64,000 bases of DNA from Pseudo-nitzschia pungens (Eukaryota > Bacillariophyta > Bacillariophyceae > Bacillariales > Bacillariaceae). Under the pieces are notes generated by a model. The model saw nothing but the letters and a program-made list of their open reading frames with translations, did no database searches and was not told the origin of the DNA. The translations under genes and the position numbers were made by a program. Positions 31,501 through 41,658 of the stretch are shown here, piece after piece; positions within the stretch are counted from its first letter, which is position 1; each line of letters begins with the position of its first letter. Location: contig CM074759.1 of NCBI GenBank assembly GCA_037355855.1, forward strand, positions 5,890,001 through 5,954,000. Direction: 5' to 3'.

Positions 31501-34393
31501 CACCACCAGTGGCAATTATCCCACCAGCCCATCGGTCAAGAGCTTCCTGAAAGTCAACAGCTAATTCTTCACCAGATGTTGAGGAATCAGAGCCAGCACA
31601 AAACAAATCTGTGTCATCCACAAAGGCAAAACCCACAAGAGAAACCAGTTGCAGGGACAAAGAAGTGATAAGATGGACACCATGCCCAGCCTGTTGCATC
31701 ATTCGGAAGACAATTGTTGACACCAAAGCCCAAAGAGTTGGACCAATACCATTGCCTTGGCCACAACCACTGAGAGGAACAGGTTCATCACCATACACAG
31801 GACCTGACCGACCAAAACCAGTTTTGATGTGGTGCTTAGCATGTTGCAGAGTAGACAGAAGAACTTCACACACATGTGCAGGAACACCAAAGCTCTGGAG
31901 AGTGAGACCTGCAATGGGATGAGAGATTCTATCATAACAGCCCTTGGCATCATTCATAGCAACAGCACCGGATCTGCGCTTCTGCCTCAACACATCACAG
32001 ATGAGCTTCTTGTTCAAGCAGGTGTTGATGGCCTTGTGGTGTTTCCTGCTTCCATGTTGATCAACCGCCACTGCATTGGCACGTTCAGCATGGGCAAGAA
32101 TGCGTCTGCCAATCATCTTGTTGTTGATTTGGAACTCAGGAGACATCAACTGGATGAGTCTCATCTTATCCACTCTATATTCACCAGGTTTCTTGAATAT
32201 CTCAACATCCGTGATGACCTGCCAGGCAGAAGGAGAGAAGCCAACAATTAATGGGACTGATCTCAGTAGAGTGTCAAACTTGTTCAACTGGGGATCCAGG
32301 GCAAAAGCCTTGTGGTGGGCAAAACTCAAACATGAAGGTTCACTTGCTGTGCGTTCCCTCTGGTGTTTCCAGGCAGCAGCATTGTCAGCTGGACACACTG
32401 AATAGTCAAAGGGAGGCAAACTCAGAATAGAGGCAGGGACTTTGAGACAAGAAAGAAATTCAGACAGGTATTTGTCAGTGGCAGGAGGAGGATTATATGT
32501 GCCATCAAGAACTTGAGCAGAAGCATGGGCTGTGCCGAGGTAGCCAAAATCTTGAATGAAGGAGGGGGTCATGGAGGGAGTGCCAAGACACTGCTGTTGA
32601 CGCCGGACATTGGATTCAGCCATAGCTGGAACCATAGTGGACTGGGTCTCCAAGACCTGTTCAGCACCATCAGGGCCAACTGCAATAGCTCGCAAGACAG
32701 CTGACTTGTTGACACGTCCCCGAATAGACCTAGCAGCAAGGCCAAGCTCTCTTTGAAGACGTTCCCTGCGCATCCGGGCACGAATCTGGGAAGCATTCTG
32801 GTTGTGAGGTTTGCCTTCAGCAAGAAGTGCATCCACCAGGCCTTGATTGAAGGAGTCTCGCCAAGAGGGGGCCAATTTTTTCACTGCCCGGTATTGCCTG
32901 TAAGCTTGTTTCAGGTGGAGGACAGCACTGGAAAGATCACAGTGTTCTCCTTTGTAGAGAGAAAGCTTGCATGCCAGCCTTTTCAAAACAGTATGACTGG
33001 TGGACACACCCTGTCTCAGCTTAACAACACGCCGCCAAAAGTCAATTGTATCACGATAGACTTGCAGCTTCGGGGACCATGGAACCAGACCAGCTCTTGT
33101 GTGGCAAAGGTTTTGTTCAACAGAGAGCCTGAGAGAGGTGGAGGTTTCATGGAGGACTTCATATGTGGTGATGAGAGCAGCGCGCACAGAAATATCCCCA
33201 GACTGAAACTGAGCCAGGAGGTGTTCCAGCTTAGCTTGGAGAGAAAACACTCCAGCCTTGAGAAAGCTGTGCCTGACACGCTTGAAATACCGTTGGCGCA
33301 GATGAGGGTGGGAGGACTGGAGTTTGGAATGAGAGAAGCTCACGGTAGGTGGCAGGTGTTTGCCCATGAGGCTGCAATTACAGACTTCAATCCAAAGCAT
33401 TCTGTGGTCCGATTCCATACCATAGGCGCCACCAAAGGGACAATACCCAGCCCTGAGAACATCAACATTCTCAGAGACCCAAATGGCATCAATTGGTGTT
33501 CTGGTAGTGTTGCGGTTGTGAGTGGCAGGAGGAGAAGACTGACTATGAAGGGTAAGAATGGCATCTCTGAAACCAAGAGCCTTGAGCTCAAAAGACAAGC
33601 CATCAGTCCGAACATCAGCATTTTGATCAATCCCAAGAATGACCTGGTCACCTGCACCCAGACAGACCTGAAGGGCAGCAGTCAAATCCCTGTGAAAGAG
33701 AATACATGGGTTGGGACTGAAAAGATTTTCAGCTGCTTGAAAGTATCGGTACTGTTGATTCCAGACGGAACCAAGGTCCCTGTCATTTTCAACAGGGCAG
33801 TAAGCAGAAAACATAGTGACAGTGTAACCATCCCTGCCCTGAAACTTGACAAAGGACCATCTCCCAAGACCAGAAGGATCAGCCCCATGGGCAATCTTGT
33901 GGGAACTGAACAGTTGATCAATGGAAAACCCTGTACCACCAGGCTGAAGCCATGAACAGTCAGAAGCTTCATGCTTGTTGTTGGCAAGGTAGGAAAAACT
34001 TGAGGGACTGATATTCTTCATGCGCCGATTGAAAAGATCACATGGCAGGAGTTTGGATTCATTCAAACAATGTTCAGCAAAAAGAGCCACACTGGCATTG
34101 CTCTTGACAAATTGACGGGAGTTGTGCTTGGACATGGACATAAAGGAAGCTCTACGCTGAGGCCCAATGTTTTGGAAGGTGATGATGGTGGAATTAGATG
34201 ATGGAGCTTGGGGAAAAGGATGTCCAAAACTATCAGAATCCTTAGCAGCAAGAGAGTCTCCATGAAGAGTTAATTGGACAAACTGAGAGACAGGGGAAGA
34301 GGCGGAGGAGGAAAAGGGAGAAACAGTAGAAGCATTGATAGGATTTGGAGTGGAAGGCATCCCATCAAACCTCATACCAGAAGAGCTAACCAT
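28553..34393 (-). CDS. LINE ORF2: endonuclease / reverse transcriptase / RNase H (J)
   Basis: 1946 aa. The start ATG (complement of 34391-34393) lies within the ATGGTTAG overlap with ORF1, and the stop TGA follows LTGPQG. The architecture is as in L1, with all key motifs: AEHCLNES, GIDQNAD, TPIDAIW and ESDHRML (endonuclease); NDAKGCYDRI, GCGQGNGIGP and FAFVDDTDLF (RT); CDGSFD, YRSELAG, ALDGDT, WVQGHQAG and NHQVDSMAK (RNase H); CX2CX8HX3C finger (RCPLCDADNEKVSHVLSC). A conserved tail with WNLLGRW/WDLWTYRNERLHG-like residues follows the finger. It would nick target DNA, prime on it and copy LINE RNA. Translation is probably coupled to ORF1 termination. Confidence 0.95.
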   Translation of the reverse strand: MVSSSGMRFDGMPSTPNPINASTVSPFSSSASSPVSQFVQLTLHGDSLAAKDSDSFGHPFPQAPSSNSTIITFQNIGPQRRASFMSMSKHNSRQFVKSNASVALFAEHCLNESKLLPCDLFNRRMKNISPSSFSYLANNKHEASDCSWLQPGGTGFSIDQLFSSHKIAHGADPSGLGRWSFVKFQGRDGYTVTMFSAYCPVENDRDLGSVWNQQYRYFQAAENLFSPNPCILFHRDLTAALQVCLGAGDQVILGIDQNADVRTDGLSFELKALGFRDAILTLHSQSSPPATHNRNTTRTPIDAIWVSENVDVLRAGYCPFGGAYGMESDHRMLWIEVCNCSLMGKHLPPTVSFSHSKLQSSHPHLRQRYFKRVRHSFLKAGVFSLQAKLEHLLAQFQSGDISVRAALITTYEVLHETSTSLRLSVEQNLCHTRAGLVPWSPKLQVYRDTIDFWRRVVKLRQGVSTSHTVLKRLACKLSLYKGEHCDLSSAVLHLKQAYRQYRAVKKLAPSWRDSFNQGLVDALLAEGKPHNQNASQIRARMRRERLQRELGLAARSIRGRVNKSAVLRAIAVGPDGAEQVLETQSTMVPAMAESNVRRQQQCLGTPSMTPSFIQDFGYLGTAHASAQVLDGTYNPPPATDKYLSEFLSCLKVPASILSLPPFDYSVCPADNAAAWKHQRERTASEPSCLSFAHHKAFALDPQLNKFDTLLRSVPLIVGFSPSAWQVITDVEIFKKPGEYRVDKMRLIQLMSPEFQINNKMIGRRILAHAERANAVAVDQHGSRKHHKAINTCLNKKLICDVLRQKRRSGAVAMNDAKGCYDRISHPIAGLTLQSFGVPAHVCEVLLSTLQHAKHHIKTGFGRSGPVYGDEPVPLSGCGQGNGIGPTLWALVSTIVFRMMQQAGHGVHLITSLSLQLVSLVGFAFVDDTDLFCAGSDSSTSGEELAVDFQEALDRWAGGIIATGGAIEPAKSFCYLIDFKWNGSGWDYRSIADMPGDFSVADKNGNRATLDRFEVDHADKTLGVFISMDGNEEAQIAHMKSQSQSFGSQLKASKCEKRASLYTFKYSFMKSVEYPMPVTQLDEATWTKIIHPALVPVLNKAGMSRTFPRHVFYGPSLYQGFGFIHPYLLQEFSHIATLFQESVRSSQTGRILRLTAESLRLELGIPLHLGVTPYHPFASYVTPCWYKHVWKFFSVHPVSLFEDFPDLPLLRSNDCYLMQAFVNAGFRGADLSLLNHMRMSLKAISLADICTPDGKRLSPMAFQLTSSNHLRDHLDWPRCPPSWPPAAKRFWTKALQTCFLPPCPPPAARALAPSFHLGPWLSPQTASLWPWFLSPSTNRIFFKTSTGWTVSTSQGRGRYRVTAELLSDKPACADVLVCPVICGQVVRVVGSSAFVSEPPDMDPLEYNPYDSLPESPVDAFDALCESPRVLLHKYSLPQAGCQHLVDAIQSGTASAVCDGSFDPDLLRGTSAFILSPNTSTKTASLFLTGCNFVSGSPEDQSSYRSELAGIIGVLTCCTALVNLFDIASGSITIALDGDTALKQAQGSWPLVISQKSFDYVYVIRNMISALPISVHFQWVQGHQAGIFLDWWALRNHQVDSMAKAFLSVHRASAHHYPRLVFEPWAFSLNGCKCSRFDQNALHVAISGPPLLQYWQTHHDIPIPQPVLSSIHWCAHLSAFKRLPPGMQRWFVKFASGCIGVGNQLLHYQYQDHSRCPLCDADNEKVSHVLSCKDTGAVQHSVSAFKGPLQKRLEVEQTDPSLVVAIVDLLTRVRKGQTIYPSSYSPAIASAVRAQRTIGWHNWLLGRWSPRWYQIQADYYSHIGSKRSPKRWATAVIHQFFLTSWDLWTYRNERLHGPGGTLDAEQHQSLDASITSELAIGAAGALPQSHSLLQTPFHVLQGYTLTAKRQWLATIHLARKQYAAPVPPVQPYQQEAALLRAWLTGPQG

Positions 34394-37343
34394 GATCAGA
34401 AGGAAACCCAGTCTGTCGCAGGGATGGAAGAGTTGCCGGAGCTGATTTGGTGGAAACATTGGCATGGCTCAAATCACTGACACTAGCATCATGGCTGGAG
34501 GAGAATGCAATTGCAGCAACTCCAAGCCTCAATGCAGAGGCTGCGTCTTCCCCACCACCGGCAGCAGGAACTGCAGTTGAGGAATCAGGAGAGGCCACAG
34601 GGAGGTCACCAGCCATATCATTCTGGGGAGGGTCAGGAACTGCAGGGGGAACTTCAGGAGGAATACCAGGAGAGGCATCAGCCTTGGCAACATTGGAAGA
34701 ATCACCTCCAGTAGGAACACCACCTGCAGGCGCTGAAGCCTGGACATCAGTGAGATTGGAAGTACCGGTTGCTAAAGTATCCATGGATTGAGAATCATCA
34801 AATCCGCCACCACCACTGTCAGCACGAGCTTGGAGGTTAAAGTGCAGATCCAGATCAAAGGTAAGGTCTGGTGCAAGGTCAACTGACAAGTCATCATCAA
34901 CAAGTTCCCAATCTCTTGCATCCCCATCACCAAAAAAGGGAAGAGAGTCATCCTGCATTGGATCTGCAGCAGGTTCAGTTTCCACAACACAATTGGCAGC
35001 AGCATCCCAATGGTAGGCTTCCATTTCAGTCAAGCACTCAGAAGAGAACCATTGTCGAACACAAGAACCATAATGAGCTTCCAGTATAATAGGCAGGAAA
35101 GACAACATGGCCATTGCTTCAGCCTTGGTAGTGATATTGTACAAGGCAAGGATCTCGCCTCGGTATGAACTGGTATCGACAGAAAGAAAAAGAGGCCATG
35201 ACCAATTGTCACGGGTTCTGATACCCAGAAGCACACTGCGCAGTGTCTTAAAACCCAGCCCCTGGCCCAAGTCAACTGGAAGATCAAGATCAACTACCCC
35301 CAGAACAGGAGCAGTTTCATGGCTCTCAATAAATTTGGCTTGGCGGTGTTTAGCCTGGCGAACAGTCTTGAGCTTGGAGGGGGGAAGAGGTCTGTCAGAA
35401 GGATTGGTAGCTGTCTCAATAAACTTGTAGAATTTCCCATCAGGTAAAGAGGCAATGTCTGAAGGTTTGCAACGGTTGAACTGGGCTTTGAGGAGCTTAA
35501 CAGTTTGGGCGCGCTTTGTTGCATCACATAAAACATGAGCAGCCAGAACCGGATTGGGATCGGGAGTTCTGGAGTTGTCCAGGCTGATATTTTTCCTGAT
35601 AACAGCAATAGGACATGCCTGAAACCTGGGATGAGTCTGAAGCAATTCGTTGTAGTGGTCAAGATCAAAACTCTGCATGTAAGATCCAAGGAGAAAGCCA
35701 CAGGTGACAAGAACTGGGGCCTGTATGTGGTCATATTTCAGGTCCATATCACGGTCTCTGAGCCTCTGGAGCAATTGTGCTGAAAAGAGTTTCTCCAGGG
35801 AAACACTGTGTCCCACAAAGAATCGTAGATGAGGAGCAGTTCTACTGCGAAGCCAGAGCTGAGCAACATACAATTCCAAGGTCTTCCTGTCAGGAAGTGT
35901 CGTCCAAAACTTGGTAACAGGCTTGGCCTTGGGGTTGAGCCTGGCTCTTGAGGGAAAAACATACAACACCAGGCGCTTGTCAACAGTCCATAGAAGATCC
36001 AAAGCTTCCTTGAGAGACTTGAGCAGTTCATCATACAGTTCCCCAGGGCGTTGTGACATCAACCGTGGAAGGGACAGAGTGACATAAGAACTATGAGAGC
36101 ACTTGGTGCCAGCAGTGACATCCACTGGAGCTCTAGAATCACTGGAGCAAACCCCTCGGCGTTGGAGGAAATGCCCAGCAGAGGAGGACAAGACAGTAGC
36201 ATCACCACCACCAGGGAGGAATGACACTGATTTGGAAGTGGAAGCATCATCAACTGCAGTTGGCGCAGGTGTAGGAGGTCGCTTCTTGAAATGCCAGTGG
36301 GATCCAAGCACCTGATTGGCTGCCAACCAAACTTTTCCTTCAGTGCTGGGCAAAAGGTTACCTTCACAATACAGGTCATCAAAACACTCAGGAGACATCT
36401 TGGCCAAACCAATAAGACATCTCTTCAGAGCATGGCCTGAAGGTTGCTTGGTCCAGTCTGCAGAGGCTTGAAAGCAGAGAGAAGCAAGGGAAACCAGGGA
36501 CTCCACAGAAGCAGTTCTCCAATCAGGGTTGTCAGGAAAAGCTTGAGCATATGCTGGAGGGATGGCAGACTGACAGACATCATGGATGGATTTCTTATCA
36601 TTCCCATCTTTCTTGCTGAAGAAGTGAGTGGGACTAGGACACCCAGTCCATAGCCGGAATCCTGCTGGAGTTTTACGAAGAGTGTGGATAGGGGTGGGAA
36701 TGGAAGCACGACCAGTAAAAGGCCCCTTACCGTAGAAGCACCAGAGGAAGGAGTCTGAGTGAGCTTTGTTGGCAGCAGCCAGGGCTTTCTTGCGCAGGGC
36801 ATGTCGCTCTGCAGACGGTGTGTCAGAAAGAAATGCAAGAGTAGCTTGTTTCAGACTAGACTTGGAAGGAGAGACCTTGGAAGGAGGGAGCTTAGAGTCT
36901 GAGGACTCAGAGCCTGGCTGGCCATCCCTAGACGTCGCACTGTTGGACTTTCCACTGGTGGACTTCCCACTGTTGGACGTCCCACTGTTGGAATTTCCAC
37001 TGTTGGACTTCCCACTGTCAGACTTCCCACTGTCAGACGTCCCACTGTCGGACTGCCCACTGCCTGAATGCCCTGTGTCTGACTGCCCAGTGCCTGACTG
37101 CTCAGTGCTCATATCAACATCATCTAGTGCACCAGTAGACACAGCAGAAGTGAAGGACATATCATCATCAGAAGGGAGTGAATCCCTAGCTGTACGGGGA
37201 GAGGGAGGGGGAGAGGGAGTAGCCTGAAGAACGGAACCAGCAGGTAGTCGGCGGGAAGGGGTCCCCGTAAAGGCGCGTTTGTTTGAAGGAGTGTTAGCCA
37301 AGGGAGACCTTTTTCGCCTGGAAGCTGGCGGGGGGGGAGGCAT
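34386..37343 (-). CDS. LINE ORF1 protein, variant N-terminus (J)
   Basis: 985 aa from MPPPPPASRRKRSP (ATG complement 37341-37343). An upstream open stretch exists, but this ATG matches the MPPPP start of the other copies. The N-terminal ~155 residues differ from those of F, G and K: a basic start, then a run of SG-D/N-S-G-K/T five-residue units (GQSDSG, GKSNSG). Residues up to SVSFLPGG are clearly related but diverged (FLWCFYGKGPFTGRA, FFSKKDGNDKKSIHDV). From GGDATVLSSSAG onward it is nearly identical to L1. I see no known nucleic-acid-binding motif; the role as RNA-binding partner is inferred from position. Confidence 0.88.
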   Translation of the reverse strand: MPPPPPASRRKRSPLANTPSNKRAFTGTPSRRLPAGSVLQATPSPPPSPRTARDSLPSDDDMSFTSAVSTGALDDVDMSTEQSGTGQSDTGHSGSGQSDSGTSDSGKSDSGKSNSGNSNSGTSNSGKSTSGKSNSATSRDGQPGSESSDSKLPPSKVSPSKSSLKQATLAFLSDTPSAERHALRKKALAAANKAHSDSFLWCFYGKGPFTGRASIPTPIHTLRKTPAGFRLWTGCPSPTHFFSKKDGNDKKSIHDVCQSAIPPAYAQAFPDNPDWRTASVESLVSLASLCFQASADWTKQPSGHALKRCLIGLAKMSPECFDDLYCEGNLLPSTEGKVWLAANQVLGSHWHFKKRPPTPAPTAVDDASTSKSVSFLPGGGDATVLSSSAGHFLQRRGVCSSDSRAPVDVTAGTKCSHSSYVTLSLPRLMSQRPGELYDELLKSLKEALDLLWTVDKRLVLYVFPSRARLNPKAKPVTKFWTTLPDRKTLELYVAQLWLRSRTAPHLRFFVGHSVSLEKLFSAQLLQRLRDRDMDLKYDHIQAPVLVTCGFLLGSYMQSFDLDHYNELLQTHPRFQACPIAVIRKNISLDNSRTPDPNPVLAAHVLCDATKRAQTVKLLKAQFNRCKPSDIASLPDGKFYKFIETATNPSDRPLPPSKLKTVRQAKHRQAKFIESHETAPVLGVVDLDLPVDLGQGLGFKTLRSVLLGIRTRDNWSWPLFLSVDTSSYRGEILALYNITTKAEAMAMLSFLPIILEAHYGSCVRQWFSSECLTEMEAYHWDAAANCVVETEPAADPMQDDSLPFFGDGDARDWELVDDDLSVDLAPDLTFDLDLHFNLQARADSGGGGFDDSQSMDTLATGTSNLTDVQASAPAGGVPTGGDSSNVAKADASPGIPPEVPPAVPDPPQNDMAGDLPVASPDSSTAVPAAGGGEDAASALRLGVAAIAFSSSHDASVSDLSHANVSTKSAPATLPSLRQTGFPSDHG

Positions 37344-39062
37344 GGTGGGGCGAGGATCGTCTGAATAGGCGTGGTGGCTTGGGCGCTGGTAGGCTGTCAG
37401 TGTTAACCTGTATGTATATATACAGATGGGTGTATTCTGGAAACAGGGTACAGCAGCAACAACAAGGGTAACCTTGGTCTGGACAAGGAAAAGGTCCCTG
37501 GGGATCCAAAAAATATGCTGGAGCACACCCACAAAAGTAACCGGGGAACTTGGAAATTTTTGCTAAAAAACAAGCAAAATTTGTCTCACACTTGGAGCCC
37601 AAAAACTCTGCGCGCGGAAGAGGAAGAACTCTGCAAAATGTGTAGGCTTGTACTCTAGGCTTGTACGCGTACTGTACTGTACTCGTAGCGTGAAAATTGT
37701 GCAAATTTGAACAATTTTGCAACTACTGCAAATCTGGTACTCGTACTGTACTGTACTCGTAGCGTGAAAATTGTGCAAATTTGAACAATTTTGCAACTAC
37801 TGCAAATCGTGTAGGCTTGTAGGCTTGCAAATTCGAATCGTATACGATTTGAATTGAGATACAGCAGCCCCTTAGCTTGAAACCAGGGGCTTTAGTAGGA
37901 ACACTTAGGGACCGGGGGATATCAATAGCAGGGCACACTTAAAAGGCTCAGGAGGGAACTTGAAGTTCAAACTCGCGAGTACTTATAAGTGGAAACAGTA
38001 TCCAGGGGCAATTGGCTTGAAAACAGGTACCTTGAGCGAGACACTTAGGGACCAGGGAAGCTGCTTGCTTGAAAACAGGGGCTTTAGTAAAAAAAACCTA
38101 GGGACCGGGGGGAGGCTTGTGTCTTGAAAACAGTGTCGAACTTGAAGTTCAAGTTGGGGTTGCTTAATAGCGAAAATACTTAGGGATCAGGGAACCCGCG
38201 AACACTTAGGGACCAGAGAAACTGTAGTCTTGGAAACAAGGGGCGATAGTAGCTGTAGTCTTGGAAACAAGAGTGCACTAAGTAGGAGGTACTTAGGGAT
38301 CGGTTGGTCTTGGCTTGAAAACAGTTGTAGTATGGGGAGCCTTAAGCGAAAACACTTATGGACTGGGGGGCTTGGCTAGGAATCAGGGGTACTTTTAAGT
38401 GATAAACACTTAAGGAGTAGTGGGCAATTGGCTTGAAAATAAAGGGGGAACTGGAAGATATGCTCGCGAGGGACCTTCTAGAGAGGGGGGTATGTATGTG
38501 TTCGACAACTTCAACTTGAAAAGACTTAGGGAACTCAGCAAGGAACCTTGAAGAATGTAGAACATTAAGTGGATATCACTTAAGGGGCTTGAAAGACTGT
38601 ATAGCGTTAAATAATAAGGTAGCTTGAAAACAGATCGAAAAACAAACCGAGCTCGGTGGAGACTAACCGGAGAAGAGCTGCTGTAGAATTAGTACTGCAA
38701 TTGCTGTAGAAAATTATGTGTCCTTGTTTTCGGTCGTGTAGCTTGTTGCTTGCCGACAGAGCTGCTGTAGAATTAGTACTGGAAGCGCTGTAGAAAATTA
38801 TGTGTCCTTGTTTGCTTGTGTTGCTGCCGAATCGACCGACCGACAGGAAACAAGGAACCAAAGCAACCAAAGGAAGCAAGGAGCAGCCAAACAAACAGCA
38901 GAATCAGATAGGGGAGGTCGCTGTTAATAGGTGTAGTGCTTGGTTTTGTTGTAGGAGCTTTAGAAGTGAGTGAGATATCAAAGGGGAAAGTTGTGTAGAA
39001 ATCTACGTGTTTTAAGTACTGGAACATCGGAACGTCGGACAAAATCGCGCGTTGCAAAATTG
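37344..39062 (-). promoter_or_regulatory. LINE 5' UTR (J)
   Basis: The shortest leader here, 1719 bp. Its distal part (about 37850-39062) is homologous to the other 5' UTRs (CTTAGGGACC and TTGAAAACAG motifs, terminal hairpin 39040-39062). The part next to ORF1 (37344 to about 37850) is different and holds a perfect ~70-bp duplication, spacing 74 bp, at about 37671-37806 (units with GCGTGAAAATTGTGCAAATT). Near 38690-38810 a ~85-bp segment (GAGCTGCTGTAGAATTAGTA) is also duplicated. No array comparable to G, F or K is present. Confidence 0.72.
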
Positions 39063-39082
39063 TGGCAACATGGGGAGGATCA
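39063..39082. repeat. Target-site duplication of J, right copy
   Basis: TGGCAACATGGGGAGGATCA, identical to 28235-28254. It is coding sequence of E ORF1. Confidence 0.95.
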
Positions 39083-41658
39083 CCGCCAGGAGGAACAGCA
39101 CCTGCAGGCGCTGAGGCCTGGACAGCAGTAAGATTGGAAGTGCCAGTCGCTAAAGTATCCATGGATTGAGAATCATCAAAGCCTCCACCACCACTGTCAG
39201 CACGGGCTTGGAGGTTAAAGTGCAAATCCAGATCAAAAGTGAGGTCTGGGGCAAGGTCAACGGACAAGTCATCATCAACAAGTTCCCAATCTCGTGCATC
39301 CCCATCACCAAAAAAGGGAAGAGAGTCATCCTGCATTGGATCTGCAGCAGGTGCAGTTTCCACAACACAATTGACTGCAGCATCCCAATGGTAAGCTTCC
39401 ATTTCAGTCAAGCACTCAGAAGAGAACCATTGTCTAACACAAGAACCATACTGAGCTTCCAGAAAAATAGGCAGGAAAGACAACATGGCCATTGCTTCAG
39501 CCTTGGTAGTGATGTTGTACAAAGCAAGGATCTTGCCTCGGTATGAACTGGTATCAACAGAAAGAAAAAGAGGCCATGACCAATTGTCACGGGTTCTGAT
39601 GCCCAGAAGCACACTGCGCAGTGTCTTCAAACCCAGCCCTTGGCCCAAGTCAACTGGAAGATCAAGATCAACTACCCCCAGAACAGGAGCAGTTTCATGG
39701 CTCTCAATAAATTTGGCTTGGCGGTGCTTAGCCTGGCGAACAGTCTTGAGCTTGGAGGGGGGAAGAGGTCTGTCAGAAGGATTGGTAGCTGTCTCAATAA
39801 ACTTGTGGAATTTACCATCAGGTAAAGAGGCAATGTCTGAAGGTTTGCAACGGTTGAACTGGGCTTTGAGGAGCTTAACGGTTTGGGCGCGCTTTGTAGC
39901 ATCACATAAAACATGAGCAGCCAGAACCGGATTGGGATCAGGAGTTCTGGAGTTGTCAAGGCTGATATTCTTCCTGATAACAGCAATAGGACATGCCTGA
40001 AACCTGGGATGAGTCTGAAGCAATTCGTTGCAGTGGTCAAGATCAAAACTCTGCATGTAAGATCCAAGGAGAAAGCCACAGGTGACAATAACTGGGGCCT
40101 GTATGTGGTCATATTTCAGGTCCATGTCACGGTCTCTGAGCCTCTGGAGCAATTGTGCTGAAAAGAGTTTCTCCAGGGAAGCACTGTGTCCCACAAAGAA
40201 TCGTAGATGAGGAGCAGTTCTACTGCGAAGCCAGAGCTGAGCAACATACAATTCCAAGGTCTTCCTGTCAGGAAGTGTCGTCCAAAACTTGGTAACAGGC
40301 TTGGCCTTGGGGTTGAGCCTGGCTCTTGAGGGAAAAACATACAACACCAGGCGCTTGTCAACAGTCCATAGAAGATCCAAAGCTTCCTTGAGAGACTTGA
40401 GCAGTTCATCATACAGTTCCCCAGGGCGTTGTGACATCAACCTTGGAAGGGACAGAGTGACATAAGAACTATGAGAACACTTGGTGCCAGCAGTGACATC
40501 CACTGGAGCTCTAGAATCACTGGAGCAAACCCCTCGGCGTTGGAGGAAATGCCCAGCAGAGGAGGACAAGACAGTAGCATCACCACCACCAGGAAGAAAG
40601 GACACTGATTTGGAAGGGGAAGATTTGGAAGTGGAAGCATCATCAGCCACTGGTGGCGCAGGTGTAGGAGGTCGCTTCTTGAAATGCCAATGAGAACCAA
40701 GCACCTGATTGGCTGCCCACCATACTTTGCCTTCAGTGCTAGGCAAAAGGTTGCCCTCACAATACAGGTCATCAAAACACTCAGGAGACATCTTGACCAA
40801 ACCAATAAGACATTTCTTCAGAGCCTGGCCAGGTGGTTGCTTGGTCCAGGCTGGGGCAGAGCCTTGAAAGCAAGCAGAGGCAATAGAAGCCAAGGAAGCT
40901 ACAGAAGCATTGCGCCAGTCTGGAGTGTCCAGAAAAACCTGAGCATAAACAGGTGGGATGGCAGTCCGGCAAATATCATGGATGGATTTTTTGTCTTTAC
41001 CCTCCTTCTTGCTGAAAAAGTGTGTAGGGCTTGGACACCCAGCCCATAACCGGTTACCAGTTGGAGATTTTCGAAAGGCATGAATTGCAGATGGTATAGG
41101 AGACTTGCCAGAACAGGGACCCTTACCATAAAAACACCAGAAGAAGGAAGCGGAATGAGCCCTGTTGGCAGCAGCCAGAGCCTCCTGGCATTGGGAGTGG
41201 CATGCTTGCTGCTGAGAGGGATCAGACTTCTGGGCAGAGGAAAAGGCAAGAGTAGATTGCTTGAGGATAGATGAAGCAGGGACCTTGCCTGAGGTCCCAG
41301 AACCCTTTGGTGTGTGTCTGGACGTCTGTTGGCCTGGCAGCTGGGAGCCTGCCTGGTTGGATCCTGGCTGCTGGGAGGCTGGGGGCCGGGGTCCTGACTG
41401 CTGGGAGCCCTGCTGCTGGGAGCCCTGCTGCTGGGAGCCTGAGGACTGGGAGCTTATCAGCTTGGGGTCTGACAGCAAAGTACCTGACGACTGAGAGCCT
41501 GACAGAGTACCTGACGGCGGAGGACCTGACTCCTGGGAGCCTAGCTGAGAAGCTGTTGACAGAGAAGAAGTTTGCAAGGAATCCCCTGGTGCAGAGTCCC
41601 CTGGTGCAGATTCCCCTGGTGCAGATTCAGTGCCAAGCATCTCAACATCAGAGAGCAC
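39063..41658 (-). pseudogene. ORF1 main part (E)
   Basis: An open frame of ORF1 from SDVEMLGTESAPGES down to GGDPPHVA, where J interrupts it. It has an expanded Gln repeat (GSQQQ units), FFWCFYGKGPCSG, FFSKKEGKDKKSIHD, the central domain and the Asp-rich block. At 41658 it is interrupted by the LTR-like insertion; upstream codons are at 42633-42780. Apart from the insertions the frame is intact. Confidence 0.87.

Larger units (their letters stand above)
28255..39062 (-). mobile_element. LINE copy J, full length and intact
   Basis: A complete 10.8 kb element on the minus strand: 5' end CAATTTTGCAACGCGCG at 39062; 5' UTR of 1719 bp; ORF1 (985 aa) and ORF2 (1946 aa) both uninterrupted; 3' UTR; ATT tail at 28255; perfect 20-bp TSD. 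It is inserted in ORF1 of copy E. It belongs to a different 5' subfamily: no large minisatellite in the leader and a diverged ORF1 N-terminus, while the 3' ~8 kb is nearly the same as L1. Perfect TSD and intact ORFs indicate recent insertion, and it is the best candidate for an active copy in the window. Confidence 0.93.
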
